Shown here: positions 57,814-64,000 of the stretch, one piece after another
Numbering within the stretch: position 1 is the first letter of the stretch
Layout of the letters: every line of letters begins with the position of its first letter
DNA from: Martinezella rhizogenes
GTDB taxonomy: Bacteria; Pseudomonadota; Alphaproteobacteria; Rhizobiales; Rhizobiaceae
Reading direction: 5' to 3'
DNA length: 64,000 bases
Assembly (NCBI RefSeq): GCF_007002745.1
Contig: NZ_SGNY01000012.1
Location: 101,993 to 165,992, forward strand
Position numbers and translations under genes: made by a program
Notes under the pieces: generated by a model
Database searches by the model: none
Told to the model about the DNA's origin: nothing
What the model saw: only the letters and a program-made list of their open reading frames with translations

Positions 57814-58602
57814 TCAAGTCGCCGAGGTTTCTTTCTTCAGATTTACTATAGCAGGCTTCATATCACCCTCTTCACGTTTCTGGTTGGGTCCCGAGAGCCG
57901 CAGGGTGAGGTCTGGCTCCGGTGACGGTACCGCCGGTCGTGGCATCACGCCAGCATTTTTGGTGAACTGTGTGATGCCGCAAGCAATGACGTCATAGGAG
58001 CGGTTTCCAGTGCCTTGCCGCACGAAGAAGGTGCAGGCTACCTCCCTGCCGTACACATTTGTCACTTTTAACTCCAGCAGGTGAATGAACAAGGTACTTG
58101 CAAAAATGGCGATAAAACCTTCCAGATCAGGTTCTTCCACGCGGCGGTGCGGCCAAGCAATGTTGTGAGCACGGACCATCTCCTGGAGGGCGAGGTCGCT
58201 ACGATAGGGTTGCATCGTGGTCGCCAGCACGGCCTCTAATCCAAACGTGATGGATTTTTCCTCCAGTACTTTCTGCATCTTCTCGCGAGATAGATAGACA
58301 AATACATGTCGGTCGTTTTCTCTGGCCAAATCCGGTTGATCGACAAGCATGGGGGGATGATAACATACTTTGTTTTTTAGAAGATGGGCCAGTTGTTTAA
58401 GTATGACCACCGGCGGACGGTTTTCCTCCAAATCAAGCACGCCTTGGGCCCACCTTTTCTGGAAATCCATGAGAGTTTTGCTATAGACTTGGCTATAGAT
58501 TAAAAATGCAAATTGGATCTCATTGAACAAGTTAAGCTGGTTCCAGGCTTTTGTGAGATCTCGTGGTTGAAAGCGTTGAAGGAATAGTAATCGAGGAGGC
58601 AT
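57814..58602 (-). CDS. rolB: RolB
   Basis: 262 aa from ATG 58602 (MPPRLLFLQRFQPRDLTKAW), the start that matches other RolB proteins; the frame extends 17 codons further up. Landmarks: NKVCYHPPMLVDQPDLAREN, VYLSREKMQKVL, LQEMVRAHNIAWPH and VTNVYGREVACTFFV. It is the main hairy-root gene, reported to change auxin sensitivity. After Cys the sequence is CTFFVRQ, so the CX5R motif seen in agropine RolB (CTFFLRR) is missing. Transcribed divergently from rolC. Confidence 0.95.
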   Translation of the reverse strand: MPPRLLFLQRFQPRDLTKAWNQLNLFNEIQFAFLIYSQVYSKTLMDFQKRWAQGVLDLEENRPPVVILKQLAHLLKNKVCYHPPMLVDQPDLARENDRHVFVYLSREKMQKVLEEKSITFGLEAVLATTMQPYRSDLALQEMVRAHNIAWPHRRVEEPDLEGFIAIFASTLFIHLLELKVTNVYGREVACTFFVRQGTGNRSYDVIACGITQFTKNAGVMPRPAVPSPEPDLTLRLSGPNQKREEGDMKPAIVNLKKETSAT

Positions 58603-59778
58603 TGTGATGTGAGGTTGGGGATAACTGTGGAATAACGGCAAGTTCAGTGCCATTTAAAGTACGCCGCCGGCAAGTGGCATCAATCAGCCACAGTTTCCGG
58701 TCGGGAAAGCCAGAGGCAATCTGGCAATAATCACCATCGCATCAAAATCGATGCTCGGACATGGCGGCCTTAAAACCTGGATCAAGCGAAAAATAATGCC
58801 TGCTTGATTGGTCACGAGGTCATAGTAGTGGGCTAGCATTTTTGTCTTTTTTGTTTGGCTTTAGTGAAAGTGTATCTAAAAGATACCTGAAATGGGGAGG
58901 GGTGGGGTAGAGCTTAAAGTTTGCCGAATATTGGGTTTCGTGAAAGCTGCACGGGCAACTTGTTGATGGTTGCACTCTCGATGCTATTTATAATTAAGAT
59001 GTAATTATTGCCGCTACGTGTAGTTATTGCCGATAATATCATAAATTCTATTGATGTATGTGGTATATTTTGAAATTGCATATGTCTGCTCATACAAATA
59101 ATTTATTTCAATTACGCAATTACTCTTATGCCAATAAAATGTGGATTATATAGCAAGTGTAATCTTAAATACAATTTGGACCTATACGACTTAATATTGC
59201 CACGCCAGGCAACCAGTCCATTCGGATCTTGCTATAAGTGCCATACTGATACAAGTTTTAGATTTGAAGCCCATCAATCGTTTTAGAGCCCAAAAATCAA
59301 AATGGGCCGAAATAGCATTTATCTAAAAGAAGGAATCGTGGCTAGTTAAGTGCTTTGAATGAGATCCCATGGAAAAGCGACACCTGTGTGGTGCAGACAG
59401 GCCTAACGTGGTGCACAGGTTGAAAAAGTAGTGCCTTTTCGCAGCATAAATAAAGGTAGGCGCGTGCGACCATAATTAAAGGAAAAAGAAAGATGCTATT
59501 GACGATGTGACACCATTATTGGACAGCAGAACCTATTCCCACTCGTGCTTTTGCAAAGATGCAAAACCCTTAAAGGCCATTTTAAGTACAGACACGTGCC
59601 GGTCTATAATTATTTTACAAATGTGAGACGTGGAACATCGATAGTCGTATAATTTATGAATATTGGGTTTTGCAGCTATACCTAACTGATATTCAACTCA
59701 TATAAGCAAAAGCATCTATAAAGGGAATGGTGCTTCCAGTTCTGGGTGCACGCCACTATTGTTTCCTACTTTGCTAAC
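58603..59778. promoter_or_regulatory. divergent rolB/rolC promoter region
   Basis: 1.2 kb without a gene. On the rolB strand ACTTTA (58920-58915) lies about 315 nt before the rolB ATG, where the agropine promoter has its Dof-protein (NtBBF1) site; another ACTTTA lies near 58658. For rolC, TATAAAG is at 59717-59723, 56 nt before its ATG. AT-rich tracts separate them. Confidence 0.65.
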
Positions 59779-60321
59779 ATGGCGGAATTTGACCTATGTG
59801 CTCTCTTTTCCAGTCTTAAGGTAGGCGACGTATCGTCCAGCGATGAGCTAAAGAAACACATCCAGAGCGCCTCAAAGGAGCGGACCCCCCTGACGGAGCC
59901 GGGTGAGGGCCAGTCGATGGATGTTGACGAAGAGGGCGGTCGCCAAGACCCTGGGATACTGTACCTCTACGTCGATTGCCCGACGATGATGCGATGCTTT
60001 TATGGAGGGTCTTTGCCCTACAATTCCACGCACGGCGCGCTCATCACCAATCTTCCACCATACCAGAAAGATGTAAGTCTCGGTGAGGTGTGCAGGGGGC
60101 TTAGGCAGGCATCAGGATTCTTTGGATACGAGGATGTTATCCGGAGCGCCTACTTCGCCGCACTTTCTGTCCCCGGGTACTTCGTCAAGCTGGATGGGCA
60201 GATGGAACTAACTTCAACAAAGGGAAAGTCTCTGACCTTCGACCTTTATGCCAGCAACCAGCTCAGGCTCGAACCTGGTGCGTTGGTGAGGCATGGCGAA
60301 TGCAAATTTGGAATGGAGTGA
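59779..60321 (+). CDS. rolC: RolC
   Basis: 180 aa, the family length, from ATG 59779 ([20 protein letters not shown]). [41 protein letters not shown] and [15 protein letters not shown] match RolC closely. A plast-family cytoplasmic protein whose expression in plants causes dwarfing and branching; a role in sugar or cytokinin metabolism is disputed. A TATA box lies at 59717. Confidence 0.95.
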   Translation: MAEFDLCALFSSLKVGDVSSSDELKKHIQSASKERTPLTEPGEGQSMDVDEEGGRQDPGILYLYVDCPTMMRCFYGGSLPYNSTHGALITNLPPYQKDVSLGEVCRGLRQASGFFGYEDVIRSAYFAALSVPGYFVKLDGQMELTSTKGKSLTFDLYASNQLRLEPGALVRHGECKFGME

Positions 60322-61016
60322 TGGCAGTAGCTGTTCTGACGGTGCCCAGAGGCTGGAGGTGGTACCTGTTTCACGCTAGAAATATAAATGTAATAAACTC
60401 ATGGATCTGGTTGATGTAACCTGCGCCATGGATGCACTTGTTCTTTTTTGGTTCCGATGGATGGGTTGTTTGCTTGAAATGAAACCTGCCTGTTCGAAAT
60501 TTGGTTATCACTTTTTCCATTTATGTTTTTAATTATTTGTGTATTAAAGAAAATAGTTCACATAGCCGCAATATATGACCGAAGCTGGCCCGCAATGCCG
60601 CAATAGATGATTAATTTGTCAAACTTAGCTATCAATATCTCGATAGAAGTGCCCACATGTTTAAACTAGGCAAACTCGTTCTCCTTGAAAACTGATAATA
60701 AAGACAAGAAAATTAGCCCACTCTAAAAAGTCACATAGCAAATTCAACATAAAGAAACCAGAAGTCAGAGGAAAGACTTTTAATCCTTGATTATTTGAAC
60801 GAAATAGCCGCAATACGCCAAAGTGTCGCCTTCATGATTGTTCAATAATTTCTGTAGCAAATGGAAAACGTTTTACAAACAATGTGGCCTTGGAGTAATA
60901 ATCGGAAGAAAAGTTCATAAGTCAGATAATTTGCGTTGCTGACACTAGTGACCAAGCACCTTTAAATACCTCTGCTTCCCATGCATTTTTCCAAGTTAAC
61001 CTAAAGTGGCAGTTGA
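60322..61016. other. rolC 3' flank and ORF13 promoter
   Basis: AT-rich, no gene. TTTAAATA at 60961-60968 is a TATA box 49 nt before the ORF13 ATG. Confidence 0.45.
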
Positions 61017-61613
61017 ATGGCTCGTTATTTCGGTGGTAGCTCTCAACGGCTTCATGTCGATGATTTTCGTTTGATCAAGGAGCCCACTCGACTGAAGGCT
61101 CAGCTTGTTAATGTGGTGGAAACCTACAAGGCTGCACAAACAGAGACGTTAAAGTACTATATACCATCTGCAACTGAGCGTGTGGCTCATATGGAGGCAG
61201 TCCATGTCAACAATGCAGAAATGGGGCTGCATCCGGCCGGGTTCAAGTATCCTCTGTCCTTCGTCTTTACCTCCCTGGCCGTGGCTAAAGCCTGCAAGGA
61301 GAACAAGCATCTCGTGTGCGAGGAGCATTTGGAGGGAGATCTGATATCGTGCGTCGTTCCTCCCTATCAGACAAATGTCTCACTCGCTGCTTTAAGGGAG
61401 ATCCACAATTCCATTTCGGGAGGAGGGTACCGGAATCCAACAGACATGGATTATTTTGTGGCGATCTTGCCAGATGAAAATTTCGACTATCAGAGCTGTG
61501 AAATTGTCACCAAAAATGGCGGCGAAGGCCTTTGCAAGATTTATAGCAGACAACTGGAGGGGCCCTTAGCTTATGAGGCCATACTGGCAATTGGCAAGGT
61601 CCTGTTGGAATAG
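61017..61613 (+). CDS. orf13: ORF13 plast protein with retinoblastoma-binding motif
   Basis: 198 aa from ATG 61017 (MARYFGGSSQRLHVDDFRLI). HLVCEEH contains LxCxE, the motif by which ORF13 binds plant retinoblastoma protein. VVPPYQTNVSLAALREIHNS is the plast-family signature. It alters cell division and leaf shape and is sometimes called a cytokinin-like gene. Intact and very close to other Ri ORF13 proteins. Confidence 0.93.
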   Translation: MARYFGGSSQRLHVDDFRLIKEPTRLKAQLVNVVETYKAAQTETLKYYIPSATERVAHMEAVHVNNAEMGLHPAGFKYPLSFVFTSLAVAKACKENKHLVCEEHLEGDLISCVVPPYQTNVSLAALREIHNSISGGGYRNPTDMDYFVAILPDENFDYQSCEIVTKNGGEGLCKIYSRQLEGPLAYEAILAIGKVLLE

Positions 61614-62077
61614 GCAGTGCACCGCTGATCCAACGGGAGTTTCGATTATATTTCGTATTATCTTACATGACTTAAGATCATGCATGTTTCGCTTGTTCTC
61701 CCGTGTGTCGGTTACGTTATTGTGTTAAAATAACGGGATGATGATATCAAGTGCTATTGTAAAATATGTTATATTTTGAATATCTATAATATAAGCGCTG
61801 TGTGCGCTCGATGGGTAGTTAAATGATCATGATATATATTTTTGGGTAATCAATCGCATTGCAGTGCCGTGTGCTTATTGAAGTAATATAGTGTTAAAAT
61901 TATTTATTTAATATCTGATAACATATCAAAGGGTACAACGTGATAACAAAGACGGTGGATACAGCGTTTATTGGGATATCCGCTGGCCAGTTATACGTAA
62001 ATAATACAGACAGAGTTTGAGAGAGCACGCAGATTGTAGCCAAGTTGAGTGACTTGCCGGTAGCACCGAAGCTAAGC
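61614..62077. other. AT-rich spacer between ORF13 and ORF13a
   Basis: No supported gene. An 88-codon minus frame (61968-62234) overlaps ORF13a in another frame and is probably a shadow. Confidence 0.4.
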
Positions 62078-62374
62078 TCAGGTGTTCCAAATTGACTGGC
62101 GTCGAGGTGACGAGCACGACGACCTTGCCGGACAATGCGGTCGCAGGGGGCTCAAGGCGGGTGGCTTGTAACGGACCTTGTGCTTCTTGTTGTAGCTTTC
62201 GTTGAGCATAACCATTGGGAAGGTTGCTGAACAACGGTAGCGCACCTTTTTCAAGCGAGGGTGGCAGAAGAACATATTTGCCCGTCGGCAGACGGCGGTG
62301 AGCATGACAGCTGCTAAGGGAGTTACTGGAATCGCGTGAGCGGTGAGCATGCCGTCCTGACTATCGGCGCCCAA
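62078..62374 (-). CDS. orf13a: ORF13a, small basic SPxx-motif protein
   Basis: 98 aa on the strand opposite to ORF13 and ORF14, where Ri plasmids carry ORF13a. The C terminus has SPLR and SPRR, SPxx motifs typical of DNA-binding regulatory proteins and noted for ORF13a; SYNKKHKVRYK is basic. It could be regulated in plant tissue. The assignment rests on position and motifs. Confidence 0.6.
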   Translation of the reverse strand: MGADSQDGMLTAHAIPVTPLAAVMLTAVCRRANMFFCHPRLKKVRYRCSATFPMVMLNESYNKKHKVRYKPPALSPLRPHCPARSSCSSPRRQSIWNT

Positions 62375-62959
62375 TCAACAGGACATCCTCAACATGTTTT
62401 CCAATTCCTTGAAACCTATCTTTATAGCATTGATCTCCAACCGATCTCGATTGAGGCCAAATTTAATATTCAAAAGAGAGTTTAGTGGAAATGGAATATA
62501 ATCCCGTGGCGGAAGAAGAGCCTTCAAAAATGGCAGTCCACTAGGACAGTCAATAATATCCAAAAAGCATTGAAATTGGGTTGGGCACGAGAGGCTGACG
62601 CGGATGCCACTCGATTGCTAATGGAGTGGTTCCTTTTCTAGCATATCGAATCCATCGCTTCACTATATCCTTACCTGATTGGCTGAGCTGCGAGACCACC
62701 AATAACTTCCACTAATATCGAAAGTGTGGCTGCTTTGATTATGATGCTTTGTGAGAGGTTCTCTCCCCAATAAAGTCAAGTTGACAGATTCGGATACGCC
62801 CGGTTGAGATTTTATTTCATTTTTTATCTATTTCGCATCTCGAAAAGTTCACAGAAATCAACAAGGAGGAGGCCAGGTGTTTAAATAGGTTCCAGCTGCT
62901 CTAAAGTGATCAGAAGAGAATTTACAGCTGGAGGCACAAAGCACTAATCCTGCTAAAGC
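62375..62959. other. ORF13a/ORF14 spacer with the ORF14 promoter
   Basis: No gene. TTTAAATA at 62880-62887 is a TATA box 73 nt before the ORF14 ATG. A 62-codon minus frame (62375-62563) is not supported. Confidence 0.45.
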
Positions 62960-63526
62960 ATGAGCATGGCAGATGAGTTGGAGCGTCAATTGGAAGGCAT
63001 TTCTCTCGTTACAGTCCTGGGTCCGGATGTGAGGGCCGAGCTTGAGGCGGCGCTACGGGACTACCGCGATGATCTCGACTTCTGGAAAAGCAACGGTTAC
63101 GCGGTGGCGGATCTCGATCAATCTGTGACGGTCGACAAGCTTCTTTTTATGTATATGGATGAACCAATAGCAGACTTGTGTGTAAAGAATCGCATCCTCG
63201 TTTGCAACAGCAATTCAGTCGCGAAAATTACTTCGCTTCCACCATACCTGCCTGGGGTTACAAGGGCCGAGGCGTTTGAGAAACTTAACTCCATTGTTTG
63301 TGGAGGTCCTGCATCTGGATCTCTTCAATCTGCTTGTTGCGACTATTTCGTGGCGTTCCTCCCCAGCAATTGTTTTGAGAAGACCGGTGAGATATCGGTG
63401 CGCACAGTGGACGGCGAGTGTGGCCCCTTCGATGTCTTTACCCGGCAGCGTCAGCCAGAGGATCAGAGCGATATGTTTTTTAAGTATGAAGAGATTGTAT
63501 GTGCTGGAAAGAGTCTATTTTTTTGA
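62960..63526 (+). CDS. orf14: ORF14 plast protein
   Basis: 188 aa from ATG 62960 (MSMADELERQLEGISLVTV); ATG 62966 is two codons on. SLPPYLPGVTRAEAFEKLNS is the plast motif, and CCDYFVAFLPSNCFE follows. ORF14 supports root induction by the rol genes. Intact. Confidence 0.92.
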   Translation: MSMADELERQLEGISLVTVLGPDVRAELEAALRDYRDDLDFWKSNGYAVADLDQSVTVDKLLFMYMDEPIADLCVKNRILVCNSNSVAKITSLPPYLPGVTRAEAFEKLNSIVCGGPASGSLQSACCDYFVAFLPSNCFEKTGEISVRTVDGECGPFDVFTRQRQPEDQSDMFFKYEEIVCAGKSLFF

Positions 63527-63835
63527 AACTAGTGTGTTTTATCTGTGTAACATGTTATGGAGTCTGATCGTATGATGTAATAGCTAAATTTGGTATTAAT
63601 AATGATTGATCGTTATATAAGAATTGTTATTAACATAATTAAGTTTAGAGTAAAGCAAGAGGGAAATAAATTAAAACACTTTATTCAGTTACAAACAATT
63701 ATGAAAATACAAACATAATACAAACATAATACAAACGTCGCAGGAGAAAGATGACACCGTAGGATATTTATGAGCCAAGGATAGACTTGCCAGAAGGCGA
63801 GATCGTCCTCATAGCTTAGTCGCCTTGGGCGGGCC
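63527..63835. terminator. convergent poly(A) region
   Basis: AATAAA on the plus strand (63665-63670) follows ORF14, and TTTATT (63680-63685; AATAAA on the minus strand) follows the opine synthase, so two plant transcripts end within 20 bp of each other. No gene. Confidence 0.55.
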
Positions 63836-64000
63836 CTAACTGGTGGGCTCCATCTTGAGAAAAAACAGCTCCTTAGTCAGGAAGGTGGCTTCCAGAACAG
63901 CGCGACCAACCTTATAGATATCGTCGGCATACTCCGGCAGGATCTCACCGAGAACCGGTGTCGCAATATCTTCGGTGACTTCACCATACTGGACGATGAC
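63836..64000 (-). CDS. opine synthase C terminus (cucumopine/mikimopine type), cut by window edge
   Basis: 54 C-terminal residues are visible: VIVQYGEVTEDIATPVLGEI, then YADDIYKVGRAVLEATF and KMEPTS, stop at 63836. It looks like the end of the cyclophilin-like DUF3830 fold to which cucumopine and mikimopine synthases belong. These enzymes condense histidine with 2-oxoglutarate. The position after ORF14 with no rolD fits such T-DNAs. The missing N terminus makes the identity provisional. Confidence 0.55.
   Translation of the reverse strand, partial: VIVQYGEVTEDIATPVLGEILPEYADDIYKVGRAVLEATFLTKELFFLKMEPTS

Noticed and set aside
61968..62234. 88-codon minus frame near ORF13a
   Set aside because: Overlaps the SPxx-bearing ORF13a in another frame; ORF13a fits position and motifs better.

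Overview
This window looks like part of a root-inducing (Ri) plasmid of the Agrobacterium rhizogenes / Rhizobium rhizogenes group. It holds an almost complete vir regulon (virH, virA, virB1-B11, virG, virC2-C1, virD1, virD2, a virD3-position gene, virD4, virD5, a virF-like gene and a virE3-like gene). It also holds a 25-bp T-DNA left border at 50077-50101 and then the left part of a T-DNA with ORF8, rolA, rolB, rolC, ORF13, ORF13a and ORF14. At the right edge is the 3' end of an opine synthase on the minus strand. There is no rolD after ORF14, and the last gene resembles a cucumopine/mikimopine synthase, so I infer a mikimopine- or cucumopine-type Ri plasmid rather than an agropine type. This rests on recognised protein sequences and gene order, not on a database search.

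Layout. 1-7 kb: a defence/stability patch with an IetS-like subtilisin protease (5' end outside the window), a Vsr/DUF559-like nuclease, a frameshifted HEPN protein, an Xre-RES toxin-antitoxin pair, a YiiX-like papain-fold protein and a cut-off DUF4297-like nuclease. 7.4-10.4 kb: a first VirF-like F-box effector, a secreted chorismate-lyase-like protein and a small ORF. 10.5-14.1 kb: kup and a frameshifted aatA, both with chromosome-like codon use. A good vir box lies in front of the aminotransferase, which leads directly into virH. 14-31.6 kb: virH, virA, virB1-11, virG, a decayed IS5-family (IS427-type) element, then virC2-virC1 on the minus strand. 31.6-43.8 kb: virD1, virD2, a 946-aa protein in the virD3 slot, virD4, virD5, a second VirF-like protein and a VirE3-like protein. 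43.9-49.9 kb: a cupin gene and a mobile-element zone in which a three-recombinase (RIT) element sits inside an IS66-type transposase gene, next to a fourth, truncated recombinase. From 50.08 kb: AT-rich T-DNA whose genes carry eukaryotic signals (TATA boxes, a leader intron before rolA, AATAAA signals) instead of bacterial ribosome binding sites.

How it works together. VirA and VirG sense plant signals and act at vir boxes, which I find before the virF-like genes, aatA-virH, virB, virG and between virC and virD. VirD1/VirD2 nick the borders, with VirC1/VirC2 assisting. VirD4 couples substrates to the VirB1-B11 secretion channel. The VirD5, VirF-like, VirE3-like and virD3-position proteins end in arginine-rich tails typical of exported effectors. 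The transferred DNA then carries the rol/plast genes that cause hairy roots, plus opine synthesis. No virE1, virE2 or GALLS gene is present in this window.
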